NCBI GenBank assembly: GCA_031772625.1
Contig: CM062818.1
Location: 212,715,742-212,779,741 of the forward strand
Direction: 5' to 3'
Length of the DNA: 64,000 nucleotides
Source: Pinus tabuliformis
Lineage: Eukaryota > Streptophyta > Pinopsida > Pinales > Pinaceae
The position numbers and the translations under genes were made by a program. Shown here one piece after another: positions 1 through 12,322 of the stretch. The notes under the pieces were generated by a model, which worked only from the letters and a program-made list of their open reading frames with translations, ran no database searches and was not told the origin of the DNA. How positions within the stretch are numbered: the stretch's first letter is position 1; each line of letters begins with the position of its first letter.

Positions 1-1
1 A

Positions 2-620
2 TTTTGTTGGAGGACTTCCTATGTCTGAGAGAGGGCATGACTACATGTATGTTGTGGTTGACAGATTCAAGAAGATGCTCCTTCTTGTTCCATGAAAAAA
101 GCAAGTGACAACTCAACAATCTACAAAGATGTTCTTTGAATAGGTATGGGTTCATATTGGGTTACCTACTTCCATTATTTCTGATAGAGACACTCGTTTT
201 GTAGGAGACTTTTGGTCCAGTTTGTGGGGACTCATGGAAACAAATCTGAAGAAGAGCACAAATTTTCATCCATGAACCGAAGGACAGACATAAGTGGTGA
301 ACAGAACAGTCATACATATTCTCTGAGGTTGCTGCAGTAAACATCCTAAGTTGTGGGATGAATATTTACCTTATGTGCAACATTCTTAAAATACATTCTT
401 CGACTAATCAATGGCCATTTGAAACATGTTTTTGGTATCTACCAAAGTCACCGATGGATTTCATGTTCGGTGAAGAGGATAAAGTGGGTGAACACGATGA
501 TGCAAACAAAGTAGTTAAGTTCATTCAACGGATACAATAGATACATGAAGCAGTCTAGGATTAGTTAGAGAAGAGTGAGGCCAAGTAAAAAATGCACCAT
601 GAGAAGAGTTAGTATAGTTT
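2..620 (+). pseudogene. Ty3/gypsy integrase remnant
   Basis: Seen: the third frame reads FVGGLPMSERGHDYMYVVVD, then VDRFKKM, then after stops ISDRDTRFVGDFW. A shift near 350 moves to an open frame at 358-540 that reads FGEEDKVGEHDDANK and ends in KFIQRIQ. These match the core and C-terminal part of Ty3/gypsy integrases. The first catalytic Asp lies just outside the window; the second is the D of SDRDTRF. At least four in-frame stops and one frameshift make it non-functional. It would insert retroelement cDNA. The rest of its element lies left of the window or is lost. No LTR could be tied to it. Confidence 0.85.
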
Positions 621-1348
621 GTGCAGGGATTCTAGTTCATCTTTAGTCTCGTCAGCTTCACCAGTGTTCTTCATTATTTGATGTTGGTTACTTCTTCATG
701 GTGTTTTTATTATGGTCTCGGTTAATGTCACAATATGACAATTTTTTGTAATGGGTTATTTTTAATAAGGTTAAAACCTAGTGCTAAACCTTAGCACTAA
801 ACTAATGTAATAAGCCTATGCTAAAAACCTAAAGACCCAATCCTCAGCTTAAAACCCATTCAGACCATGTATTAAAAAAAAAACTTAATACAATACCACA
901 ATAGCTAACTGTGGACTTAAACTGTGTCAGAGATGTTAGATATGTGAATGCAACAGAGACCGCACAGTTAACCGCATGGGGAGAAGATCGTAGCGGAGGT
1001 TGTGACCATCGGGGTTTACAGAACATGTGAACAGGTTGTTGACGGTGTTGAGAATCGCCAGGTGGAAGCAAAAACTGTCGGAAGTTCTACATTGTCACAT
1101 GCACATTCACTGCGAGTAGATCAGAATCACTAGACTATTCCACCGGGTGGTGGCTTATGGTTAGACCGCCTCGTCACATGCCTCAGTTCCAATTCTGCAC
1201 AGTTAGCCTAACAGCCAATGGGTTTTTTATAACCAAAGTGTATTTTTGGATTTTTTTGTGGTTTTTGTTCTAAATTAATTCAACCACCATGTAACCTTAT
1301 CATAAAGTGTCCTCTTGTAACAATACTAAGACATTCCACACTTAAAGA
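621..1348. other. unassigned sequence after the integrase fossil
   Basis: No recognisable coding potential. The sequence directly follows the integrase remnant and may include the 3' untranslated part and a decayed LTR of that element, but I see no terminal repeats, primer site or polypurine tract to prove it. The small reading frames here have no recognisable composition or motif. Confidence 0.4.
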
Positions 1349-1691
1349 AGCACTGTTATGAAACCAGGTCAAGAAAAGATAGAAAAGATAGATCAACGCC
1401 TTAGAATTCAGCCTCTTCGAGGGGGAAACCTCCTTTACATTACATAAATGAACAATTCTTGGATGATACAAATGACAAAACCTCCTTTCTATATATAGGA
1501 GTCTAAGGAGTCACAATATAATCCAGCCGACCTAACAATAATAATATAAAGCCACAAAAATAACAATAGAGGGATTCTATGGGGCACAGAAATAACAATA
1601 TGGGGGTAATAGGGTCAAAACAATATAAATAAGGGGTATAGCTACAATAGTAATGGGGTAATCACTAGTATTATAGGGACCCAACAAGCAC
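1349..1691 (-). repeat. solo LTR, IFG-like chromovirus family, TSD AGCAC
   Basis: Positions 1354-1686 (333 bp) begin TGTTATGAAACC and end GGGACCCAACA. They align over their full length with the two LTRs of the gypsy element at 37138-42958, including the CTATATATAGGAGTC promoter-like stretch near 1490. The 5 bp on each side are identical (AGCAC at 1349-1353 and 1687-1691). A single LTR with an intact target duplication is the product of LTR-LTR recombination that removed the internal region. Orientation is taken from the full element, where the same strand copy flanks a minus-strand pol. Confidence 0.93.
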
Positions 1692-4600
1692 ATTCATGCC
1701 TAAGTTTTGCATCAGGGAGTTCGAGTGAACCTTAAGAACTTATAAATCCATCCTTTGTTCATGGAGAAGAAAAGGAGAGTGATTTTGAGACTTGTATGTA
1801 AATGCTGAGCCGAAGAGGCAGTTCTTATTTTCAGTGTATCTTGGTCATCCAGAGGCAGAATTGGGAACCGAGACAGGTGTTAGAAAGCTAGGAGAGAGAT
1901 ATTTTTGTTGATAGAGACCACAAGTTCTCGTATGCACATTAAGTCTGGTGTTTTTTCTATGTAAAATACATCTTTCTATTAATCCTAATAAAGTGGACGC
2001 CCATATTGAAAGCGGACCCGGAGATGTAGTCGATAAGGGATGAACTCCATAATCAATGTTTTCTATCTTCTATCTCTTTTTTTGCTACAAATTGATGTTT
2101 AATTATGTTTCTTAAGTTTTTTTATGAAGTCTTAAATCAACTGCTTTCCTTCACTCTTCCACATTTACCACTTAAGGTTAATGATTAATTCAGTGTTGGC
2201 AAATAATCAATGCTACTTCAGCTTAGTTTATGACCAATATTAGATCAACTCGTATGGCATGTTTTGCATGGTTCTTGCATTTCTCATAACAACAATTTAT
2301 TTCTTGTATAATCATTTCCTTAGTTCATTTCCTTTATCTTGCATTTGTTTAGTCTATTTTAATTGTGTTATATGTTGAGCATGACTTTCTTCATTTCCTG
2401 TAACATCATTCCAATCCTTGTAGTAGCATTATAGTTCACGAAGTATCACTTTGTTTCTTGTAAAATAATTTCTCAAACCCTATTTCAAGCACTTTTATGT
2501 TATTTTACTATCATCAAAAGAGCTATGTTATCCATGGATTACTTCATCCTTATTTCAAAAGGGATTATTTTGTTGTTCTATAATTTATTTATTGCTTGTG
2601 ACAAAATACTATAATGTAGGATTTTATTTATTTATTTTTACAACAGCTTAAGTAAACACAACTATGTCTTTCAACAAGTTATTTCTCTATTGTGAATCAA
2701 CAACTTAAATCATTTCACTTAGATTTGCAACTTTGTATTCTACTTCTTGTAATATTACATCATAACTTTGCTTATTCTTAAGATAAGCATGGATGGTTCA
2801 ATGGGTTACATGATCCCTTGAATTATGTTTTGCAACCTTATTTCAAGTATTTTAGATTTTATCTTCAATTTAGTTTCATATTTCCTTTTAATAACATTGA
2901 TTTACTTAGTAGTATGTTTTCCTTGATGAAGTAACCCTTCGAGTCCTAGGTATAAACACATTGATTTTACCTAGATAGGTGTGTATGTATGGTGTTTACA
3001 CATATAGAGAATAGTACCTCTCAAATTTTTACATACTCCTAGTTGAAATTTAAATTTGTAACTTCATGAGTGAAACATTACTGTTGCTATTTTTTGGCAC
3101 ATCAAATTCCTAGTAATAATTAGGGAAAAGGTAGTCATCCATAAACAATAATAACATATACCATTGTAAAAAATAAAAAATATTACATTTCACAATATCC
3201 ACATGCACCATAGGGCATTAAACTCAAGGCATAGATTCCTCATGATGCAAAACCACCAACCACTTTCTACAATGTAGGAATCTATTTTTTAGTCTCTTTG
3301 GTGTAATAAGTATATCTTGATTTTGAAATTTTATTTCCCCTTACTAGATCACAAATGAGGTGAAATTCAACTTATAAATAGATTGGCAATTGTCTAAAAC
3401 CAAGTAAAAGTTCAATTGTAAATCTCCCCTCTTTATGATTTTTTGCATAAGTGATAACTTTGGTAAGAATTTTTCAAGTCATTTTATTTTCCCAAGGCTT
3501 CTTACGTGATAAGATTAGGTGGTATGGTTATTTAACATGAGTCTCTTTCCTTTGGATGAAATTCTCCACCTTTTCATTAATGTCTCAACTTGTAGGATAT
3601 TAGATTTTTCAAATAACATTAGTATACATAATACATGAAGCACATGAATTGAAATAAATCATAAGAGAAGGTACACCATGAAGGGTACATCAATATTGAA
3701 ATTTGCTACAAAATAATACTCATTTTTTTCATCCAAAAGATAGTCATAGTAATCATAAAGTAATAACATAAGTTTCAAGGTCCAACATAACCAATCAAAT
3801 AAAGAAGTTAGCAAGGGGATGTTGAGTCCAAAATATAATCTCCTAAAAACCCTCATAGGTCACATAATAACTAACCAAAAAAAAATTCAATATCAATAGA
3901 GCCATTACTACCTTATGGGGTGTTCTAGTTTCTCCTCCTCAAAAAAGGCTACAAACTTGGAACTATGTAAATACCAAATGGAAAAGAAAAAATTCTCATT
4001 TTTTAGTTTAATTCCTAGGCATCATATTCCTTAATCATATAATTACATTAAATCATTTACATCAATAAATGTTATTAAAATAATTAAAAGTAACAATATC
4101 ATCAATAAAATAAATTACATATTTTATTTTTCACAAAAATGAGTATGATTTATATTAAAATTTGTGCCTCAGTGCAAAAATTACTCAGGAAATGAGGTAC
4201 ATGATTTCTTCTGAGAATTGATCCTCTAGTGAGGAGATTACTGAAATCACCATAATAATATCTATAGAAGTTATCGAGTTTTTATGACAAAAGGAGTAGA
4301 GCTTATAAACTTTTTAAGAAAAGTTTCACATTTAAATAGAGAATACATCAAAATAATGAGTGGGTTTCTTCACCTAGAAGTTGATTGAGGTTAGGAAGAG
4401 ATCTTTCTACATACCTATTGGAGGCACTTGATTCTGAATTATGGTTTTTCATGATTGACATGTTAATTTTTAGGTCACCACTTTGTTGACAAAGAGCATC
4501 CACCACATCATCTTGACCAGCCACTTTGCTTTTTATATCTTGAATTCCCTCCATAATATTAATGATAGTTCATATTTGAAATTACAACTTCATATTAATG

Positions 4601-5388
4601 TCCATGATGTCTAGTTGTAGGCAATCTAACCTTTGAGTGAAATTCATGCACAAAGTTCACCCCCTTTCTCTAGAGTGTATTTTAACACTAGAAAATTGTA
4701 CACATGTTCGCACAATCCAAAAGATGCTATAAAACATTCAACATAATGCATAGGTGAAGATTTTCCAGCTGAAGACATCATGAAGTTTAAAAAATTTAGT
4801 TTCTCCTAAGGTCCAAAGTTTATAAGGTTAAAAAATTTAGGGTGCCACGAATATTTATTCAATAGTCGTGTGCACACGAAATTTCCTTCGAAAGATGTGC
4901 GGTCAAAGAAACTAATGACTCAGCGTGTTCGGGACCAGTTAAGACACTTGGAGGCAATTCTCTGACATTATCTGAGTTTAAGATAACTGAATTTGAGTCA
5001 TCTTGAAGATATGCAACCATCAACAGAATTATGTTGTCCTACTCATGAATCATTGTCATTCATGAACCAAGAGAGGGAAGAAGAATTAAAAAATTCTATA
5101 TAAAAATCCCATGGGAGAGCCAACATATGAGACATTGCTATGATGGCCAAATTGCTATTAGAGAAAACCAACATTCCATTGTTGAAGCCAAATAAAGTAA
5201 GAACACTAGCATGTTTGCCATATTGATTCTAAGTAATCCACCATCTTAGTGAGAGAAGAAGAGTCCACCATTGGAGAGTCTTCATACTTCTTTGAGAAAG
5301 AGGAGAAACTTGCAAAGTCTTTGAGGAAAAGAACCCACCTTTCTGAGGATTTTTGAGCACCATAGCTCAGATAATTCTCTTCAAGTGT
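1692..5388. other. AT-rich unassigned intergenic sequence
   Basis: About 3.7 kb of AT-rich sequence without recognisable genes. The only frame worth naming is minus-strand 4348-4554 (68 codons), with Lys, Asp and Gln periodicity (MEGIQDIKSKVAGQDDVV) like coiled-coil N-termini of plant gag proteins. That resemblance is weak. Sequence around 1730-1960 is less AT-rich and could be part of the flanking element, but no motif supports this. Confidence 0.35.
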
Positions 5389-6749
5389 CTAAGTGTAACA
5401 CCCTCATCCCACAGCTACCCAAGTAACCATCCAAATGGGGTAAATATGCAATAGAGGCCACTATAATGAGATTCAACATACTAAATGACCTTAAGGTAGT
5501 GGAATCTAAGGAAACATACCACACAAACCGTCCAAATCAACAACATGACTCCCAAGAGCCTACCCAATCACTCATGTAAGTAGCCTACCCAATCACTCAA
5601 GTAAGGAGCCTACCCAATCACTCAGGCAACCAACCACTTAGATCAACTAAAGTTTTATACCACTAAACCCCATGTGCTCCCTTGATATGGGCAAGCATGT
5701 GTCTAGGATGCTCCATACGCTCCCAAGTAATTTCCAAAAAATCAATGAAAATTTGAGAAATGAATTTATAAAACATAAAAATGATGCATTTGAAAAATCA
5801 AGGACAAGGTCTAGACTAGACCCCTACTAGCCATGACAAGAAGTTTGTCAAACATGTCACAAATATGTAATCTACATGTGTAAAAAATATATCTGAGCAT
5901 AGGTGTCTCATACTTATCTCAGAATCGTTAAGAAAATTTGCTCCCTTATATCATTAGCTTCATTATCATTTATTAGGTCATCGATACGTTATTCAATCAT
6001 TTACAAATAAAAACATGAGGAGATCCATACATCATCATTGCCATAAAATATGCTTATAACCAGCATAATAACCACATAAATATAAAGGATACATCAGCCA
6101 TAGAATCCACCTATAAACCAATACATTTACACATAAGATATCAAGGAAAGAACCTCTTATTAATGAATGCAAAAGCCAACTTGTGATGAGACTACCATGT
6201 TCCACCTGACCATAGAATGGCTGAGCTAATTCTTTGTTTAGCCATTCACCCCCATGCCATATTCCAAGCATGAATGTCAGATTCAAACCAAAAGAGCCAA
6301 CTAGGGCATCCCGAGGTTAAACCACCTCACCATCATCAATAGAAGCAAGGCTTTACCATAATCCACATTGGATCACTAGGCCAAAACAATAAACAAGTAA
6401 TAACGGGATTTACCACCATCTCCACCAGATCAGTAGGCCAAAACAAGAATGGATGCCATCGAATTTATCAACCTACACCGTGAGGAATTTTCCTGTCTCC
6501 TAGTCTCTCAGGCTTTACCGTAATCCATAGTCTAATCTAGGGATCACTAGGTCCTAAATTGAGACTCCACCCTCTAGGCTTTACCTTATATCCAACCATT
6601 ATCTCACAAGGATTTCTAGACCTAATCAAGGTAAACCACCTCTAGGGTTTACCGTATATCCCACCATTCACCAGTCGAGGATTCCTAGGCCCACCGAGGC
6701 AACACAAAATCTAGCTTTATTGAAACTCACAATCCAATTTAGGGGTTAC

Positions 6750-7795
6750 TGTTGTGGGGGAAAGTATCCAACTCGGAATGACCCTAACCCACTCTAAGGG
6801 TGACAGTTCCTTAGCAACAGCTGAAAGAAAAGCTATCTAAAGTTTCTTCTTTATGACATGCGAGAGATAAAAAGGATAGATCCACTTACCAATGTCTTGC
6901 GCAAATGGTCGATCCTGTCTCCTTTGTTTGCCGCTTGCTCCCAGCTCCAAGTCTTTTCACGGGCCCAGCTACACGAGATCCTGCAAATAAGACAAGAAAA
7001 GGAAACTACAAGAAGCATGCATGCATAAATGATTCAAGGATTAGCATAAATCAAAGACGCAAGTAAGACAATACATCATTGAAACACATGCGAATAGAAG
7101 AACCTCAAATGCTTTATTAATATATGGAAGTAAGGTTCAGGCGGTGATACAACCATGCGAGGTCCAATCCAGCATCACCTTCCTGACGGAGAGAAATCTC
7201 TTCTTCACCTCCCTCAAGCAATCACCCAATGCTCACAACTGTAAACCAACAACAATTCTTTGCGCTAAATTCCGGCCTTCAGATCCCATGGGATGAGATC
7301 TTTATATAGAGTTTTGGAGTGAAGGTAAGTCATGTTGATGTGTGACTTGCTGTGCTCTTCAACTCCAGTTGTTCTTCAGTCCTTCACTTGGAGTTTCTAC
7401 CTTCCACTTGGAGTTCTAGAAGCTCTTAACTCATTATTAGGTGAATCTTTTGATCACATGCCTTTCTAGAAGCTTCCTGGGCACTGGCACTTTGAGAAAA
7501 AGATTCCTCCACATGTCCAGTTACACCCAACGTAGGTAGCCTTTGTCCTACCTGCTTTGCAACGCAGGTAGCCTTTGTTGCACCTGCTATGCAATGCAGG
7601 TACCCTTTGGAGCAGCTGCTTTGATTCAAAGTTGACCTGTTTTGAGTGTTTTTTCAGTGGAAGACTGATTTGCAGAGCTGTGGTTTGCTGACCTTGTTCC
7701 TCTAAGGGTAAGAACAACATGTTTGAGGACTTTGGATCCCTCAGATTATTGACATTTCATGCTCCATGCTGTGAGGCACAAAAATGTCTAAAACA
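6750..7795 (-). repeat. 3' LTR of the Ogre-like element
   Basis: 1046 bp, from TGTTGTGGGGGAAAGT to ATGTCTAAAACA, aligning without visible indels to 13817-14862. It contains a cluster of GCAGGT...ACCTGC hairpins near 7535-7610. The adjacent internal bases on the minus strand read TTTAGGGGTCAAC, a weak polypurine tract at 7796-7810. Confidence 0.93.
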
Positions 7796-7810
7796 GTTGA
7801 CCCCTAAAGT

Positions 7811-8948
7811 ATGAGGTCATTTATCGGGTGAAATTCTTTATTAGGATGATCCGAAGTTCATTCAATCGCCGGGAGGTGACCTGTAACAAAATACAATACA
7901 ATACATTATCTTTTCATACTTTCTCTTCATGATCTAGCTGAGGCGGGCATTTCCCATGCTCAGCTTTATAAATACATTTGTCGTACATAAACAGACGATC
8001 GTCTGATAAGAGACGGATAATTCTCTGCTTTTAATTATCATCCTTTCAGTAGGATAATCATCTGCTGCACATGTCTATGTTTTTATCTCCTGAATATATA
8101 TCACAGCCCGGATGGATGAAACTATATCCGGGGTCTTCAAACTTCCGATCTTCACACTAAGTACAAGTCGATCCATGTGAGAATTTCTTGAAGTCGAACA
8201 TGGAAAGACATCGCTTGATTACCAGTCAATAATGTAAACTGTTAACAAGCGCGAGAGGAATCACCGATAATGATGATGACCCTCAAGGTACTGCAGCAGA
8301 ATTCACGTGGCGTGAATATAGGATCTGACGTCAAACACCACGCAAAGTCCCCCGGTCGAAGGTCATTAATGTATACCTATCGCCGGAAGTGAGAAACTTG
8401 CCATTGAGGCATGCAAGCTTCAAAGTACTGAGGGGGTGTTCCTAGATCAACTTCTTGGATAGTGAGCTGATGTCGACAAGAAGCGATCCGTCAAAGGAGG
8501 GCCTTAATGAATCCCACATCAGTGACACGGAACGGAGCTGGTGATGATGGTGAAAACGATCTGTGAAATATGATTCAGGGTGGCGGTCATGGAAGGATGA
8601 AAGATGATGTATGGTAGTGGATGGGACCCGGTTGACACTTTCTGAATGACATCTCTTGAACATATAACGACACTGATGGGATGGATCGGTAGCATTACCC
8701 CATGTATGGATGGTATGGCGAGACCATGGTGAAGGGACCAGTGAATGATAATAACCCAACCCGATATTTACGGAGGCAAAAGTGTCATGTTCAAGAGCGA
8801 CTTGCTACCATTAAGCTTTAAGGTTCTTCGCAATTTTTCCCCAGTCATTTCTAACCAGTACCTCTTTATTTTTGACAAGCTTGAGGAGGATAACATATGA
8901 TTGATCTATAACCTACCCTTCGGGCAAGCCCATCGCTATGTTTTTAAT
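7811..8948. other. non-coding internal region of the Ogre-like element
   Basis: Sequence between the weak polypurine tract and the stem-loop array. A 105-codon minus-strand frame (8442-8759) is open but rich in His, Ser and Arg without family resemblance, and is probably chance. The base composition is more even than in the AT-rich surroundings. Confidence 0.45.
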
Positions 8949-9740
8949 GAGCCTAGCGATAGGGAAACTCGTTCTCGTCTATAGACAAGTTTGTCGCTTA
9001 TCACCCCTTTTTAACGAGCCCAGCGACAAAGACAACTCGGTCCTTTTCATTTTTAGAGAGTCTGAAAAGGGTACATAAAGTGGACTCCAAAGGTCCTTTT
9101 TCGTCATCTAATCCCTTAAGTCCGAAAAAGTATAAAACAATACAGAAGGGATGAATGTTCGATATCTTTATCGAGCCGAACCAGACAAGCGCTCGATCTT
9201 TTTGTGCAATAATCCCTCAGGTCCAAAAAGATTAAAATCTAGAGGAGGGATAGCTCTTCCGGTCCTTTTAACGAGCTGGAAGGCCAAAAAACTCGGCAAA
9301 CTTTTCATATTTTACGAGTCAGTGAAAAGAGCTCAAAGAAGACTCGTCTTTTGAGGAACGAGTGATAAACAGGGATAGCAGCAGATTCCAGGTACAGGTT
9401 GGAATTTTCCAATCACGGCAGTATTACAAGGATGGCTAGGTGAAATCACTCTTCGCAGCTGTTCCTCAAAATGGGTAAACAATCAAGTGGATGTGAATGA
9501 TCGGCCAAATGACAAGTGGAGGTGATGGTGCACAAACACGACCAAGGCTTTTATGGCTGATGAATTTACGGTCTCAAATGGTTATTTACCGGTTCATTTT
9601 TTCTGAATGAGCTTGAACTCTGGGGGAAGCCTGCTCACAAGCTTTGTTTATTTTTTAACGAGCATGAATTTCCGCGTTAAAACTGCTCGGATCTTGCGTT
9701 TATTTTTTAACGAGCATGAACTTTGCCAAAACTGCTCGTT
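8949..9740. repeat. degenerate array of paired stem-loops
   Basis: Two alternating hairpin types recur. Type 1 has a GAGC/GCTC stem, mostly after TTTAA: 9015-9039 (CGAG/CTCG), 9171-9196 (TCGAGC/GCTCGA), 9272-9295, 9659-9689 (CGAGCA/TGCTCG) and 9710-9739 (ACGAGCA/TGCTCGT). Type 2 has a T-rich/A-rich stem: 9042-9070 (CCTTTTCA/TGAAAAGG), 9096-9130 (CTTTTTCG/CGAAAAAG), 9196-9232 (ATCTTTTTG/CAAAAAGAT) and 9301-9329 (CTTTTCA/TGAAAAG). The loops have diverged while the stems stay paired, with both arms changed together. Another pair lies at 12266-12322, beyond the ORF. Function unknown. Confidence 0.75.
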
Positions 9741-9947
9741 TTTACCAGTCATAAAGTAGTAAGGTCTCATGGAAGATCCCTATTTTTTAGAGAGCTTCAT
9801 CTCCCTACGCTTTGCTCCATATCGTCTCTTTATGCAAGTTGGGTATCAGCCTATCCTACGGGTTAGAGGGGTTAGTACTACCTAAAACTAAAAAGCCGCC
9901 CGAGCTCGCATTCCAAGAGGTTTGCATGCCCCCAGGTGTAAGTCTAA

Positions 9948-10205
9948 TTTCAAGGTTGCCCCTACCTTTTTGTCAAAAACCCCTGTTTTCAACAGGTGAG
10001 GCTTACCTCTTTCAGGTTACCCAAAGATTGTCCTGCTAATTCTTTCAAACAGAGACTTTCTTCGGCGATGTCTATCATTAGGTTACACAAAGATCATTAC
10101 AATCTGTTGCAGCAAATAGCATCTCTTTCTTTGGGGGTTGCCCCTACTTATCCTTTAAAACATTTGTTTTAATGGGTGAGGCTGGCCTTTTACCCAAAGA
10201 CGGTA
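9948..10205. repeat. pair of diverged direct repeats with internal hairpins
   Basis: Two blocks (about 9950-10020 and 10128-10205) share, in order, GGTTGCCCCTAC, a TGTTTT-centred small hairpin, GGTGAGGCT and an ACCCAAAGA tail. They lie between the stem-loop array and the 3' end of the ORF in the Ogre-like element. They are non-coding on both strands as far as I can see. Confidence 0.55.
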
Positions 10206-10514
10206 CCTACTTGCTGCCGCAAACGGATCCCCTTCGTTGGTAGAGCCTACATATTTAGACAAAGGTGGATGACGATGCTCTGCCACACACTTAACTTTAA
10301 CAAAAGAATCTTTTTCTAGAACAACCCCACTCCTAACAGCCCCTTCTTCCGCATGAGAGCTCCTAATGGCTCTTCTGTTTTACGAAGAAGGAGGGGACGG
10401 GGTACGGACTAGTCATATTCTCCCGCGGAAATTCTACTTTACACCCAAGGTTTCTTCTGCCTCCAGAGCAGACCAGGATGCATTCCCCCTGGGTTCCGGC
10501 CTTACTTTCCCGAA

Positions 10515-12197
10515 TCACTCGCGCTCATCAGGAAGAAGAACCGAAGGTAGAGACCTTTCTTGATCAAATAAACCATTGAGGATAGGTATGTGCCTACTTG
10601 CAATGCGTGATCCCGGAAGTGAAAGTTGGTCTACGAGCTTGACCATCCTTCCTTCGTATGGAAAACACATTATTCGAAAGAGCGAGGAGACTATTGCTTC
10701 CATGCAATATATGTAGTCTCGTCCAAGGAGTAAGTTATAATCCAAGGGTCCTTGGATGACCATCAAATTCATCTTGACAGCCTTCCCTTTCAGTGCAATA
10801 GGCATATTAGGTAGAATCCCTAATGGTCGACTGGTTCCTCTGTCAAAACCCGAGAGATTTCTTGTCTCAGGAAAAAGCGCCGGGCAACCCAGTGCTTTCC
10901 AAGCAATAGAGGACAGGATACTCACAGATGCCCCTTCATCGATGATAGTTCCAGCCATCACCATTTTGTATATTTGGACTATAATTCTAAACGGTATACT
11001 GGATGGTAACCGGGGTCTGCCTAGTTGGTTCCAATCAAAGGACATAACTAGGTTGCTCGGTGGTGGGACCGAATATATGGCCGGATATGATCCTGACGAC
11101 GCTCCTTCCTGCGATAAAGGAGTGGGCACATTGCCCTGATGTTCATCAGAATCGGTGTTGACGAAGAGGACCTGGACGGTGTCATCCTTACTCTCTTCGG
11201 TAGGGGTGTCAACTGAAGATGAATCCTCAGTGACTGTGGTATGTGAAGATGAAACTTCTGAAGGGAGAACCGGGTCAACTGCCGTTTCGACCTTTGGACT
11301 TTTGTCTGGTCCGGATTCAGTAGGTTCACTTTCAGCGACTGACACTTCAGCTGGCCCTATGAGCGGGGCAGCTGTATTTTCGACCAACGAAGGACTTGGC
11401 GCGAGTTTTTGATATCCAGGAGGAAGTAGCACCGGTGCCACCAGTTGATCTTCCAAAACTCTCTTTGCTTCGTCTAAAAAGGGACAACGGCGAAGGGTGT
11501 GATTTCCTTCACACAGTTCGCAGGGGGATCTCAATCCCTTTCGTTGTCTAGAACCTTCACTTTCGCTGGTCGACGGTAAGCATTCAACCTGGTTGTCAGA
11601 GGTTGACGCTTCCGAATCGTGCAAACGAGGGGACCAGTCCCTTAGTATCCGGGGAATACTGGGACAATCTCTGTGGAAGTGGTTCCCTCTACATATGACA
11701 CATGGCGATTTGGGCCCGGTCCGTGCTATGCGTGGGTTTTCGTTAGATACCTTCTGCTTGCCCCCAGGCGCCTTTGGCTCCTTCTGCTTCTTTTCTTTCT
11801 TCTTCTTTTCCTTCTTCTTTTCTATGGGAGCTGCACTTTTGGCGGCTTGACCTCTCGAAGAAGAAGGATCGGAGGAAGGCGTATAAGAAGTGGAAGGTTG
11901 GAGGGTAGCTCTAGACGGGTCTAACTGTCGACTCGACTGTTCAGGAACCGTGGTGGTCTGAACTACAGCGGTTGAGAATAGCCAAACTGGCAGACCAATC
12001 GTCAGTCCTGGAAGCGACAATGTGGCCATGTGGGGCGCACCAACTTCTCCCCAAGAGGAGAAAGGGCTAGGGTTCCCATCATGTGGAATCCCTTGGTCGG
12101 TGCGTTCCATGTTCTCAACCTTAAGATGAACGTAGGAATCAGGGGTGGTTATGTTCCGTTTAGAATGAATTTTATTATGACGATGCTTTAGACACAA
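10515..12197 (-). CDS. zinc-knuckle and retropepsin-like protein of the Ogre-like element
   Basis: An uninterrupted 560-codon frame, the longest in the window. The N-terminal ~110 residues are non-descript, followed by a Lys/Glu-rich tract (about residues 125-145). Two zinc knuckles follow, CVICRGNHFHRDC and CELCEGNHTLRRC. Both are spaced C-X2-C-X3-H-X4-C, one residue shorter than the retroviral C-X2-C-X4-H-X4-C. After an acidic Ser/Thr/Pro-rich linker comes a retropepsin-like domain with IIDEGASVSIL (active-site D then E where D-T/S-G-A is usual) and LLLGRDY near residue 490. This looks like the end of Gag plus protease; capsid-like helices are not recognisable. It probably binds the element's RNA. 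The Glu at the active site could inactivate the protease. The start codon is the first in frame; an alternative is further inside. Confidence 0.8.
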   Translation of the reverse strand: MCLKHRHNKIHSKRNITTPDSYVHLKVENMERTDQGIPHDGNPSPFSSWGEVGAPHMATLSLPGLTIGLPVWLFSTAVVQTTTVPEQSSRQLDPSRATLQPSTSYTPSSDPSSSRGQAAKSAAPIEKKKEKKKKEKKQKEPKAPGGKQKVSNENPRIARTGPKSPCVICRGNHFHRDCPSIPRILRDWSPRLHDSEASTSDNQVECLPSTSESEGSRQRKGLRSPCELCEGNHTLRRCPFLDEAKRVLEDQLVAPVLLPPGYQKLAPSPSLVENTAAPLIGPAEVSVAESEPTESGPDKSPKVETAVDPVLPSEVSSSHTTVTEDSSSVDTPTEESKDDTVQVLFVNTDSDEHQGNVPTPLSQEGASSGSYPAIYSVPPPSNLVMSFDWNQLGRPRLPSSIPFRIIVQIYKMVMAGTIIDEGASVSILSSIAWKALGCPALFPETRNLSGFDRGTSRPLGILPNMPIALKGKAVKMNLMVIQGPLDYNLLLGRDYIYCMEAIVSSLFRIMCFPYEGRMVKLVDQLSLPGSRIASRHIPILNGLFDQERSLPSVLLPDERE

Positions 12198-12260
12198 CTT
12201 ACTTTTTCACTTTTTAAGAGTCGAGAAAAATCTAAAGATGACTCTAGTCTCCTTCGATGT

Positions 12261-12322
12261 ATTAACGAGCCCGAAGTGACAAATGCTCGGATGGACTTTT
12301 TCAGTTATAGAGTTTGAAAAAG
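12261..12322. repeat. stem-loop pair upstream of the zinc-knuckle ORF
   Basis: One type-1 hairpin (CGAGC/GCTCG, 12266-12289) is followed by one type-2 hairpin (CTTTTTCA/TGAAAAAG, 12296-12322). They have the same order and spacing as the units at 8949-9740, but lie on the other side of the ORF. Confidence 0.7.

Noticed and set aside
844..1071. 75-codon minus-strand frame
   Set aside because: Composition is not protein-like for any family I know, and it is short enough to be chance.
11155..11924. plus-strand frames opposite the 560-codon ORF
   Set aside because: Shadows of the zinc-knuckle ORF; their Phe/Leu runs mirror its Lys/Glu tract.
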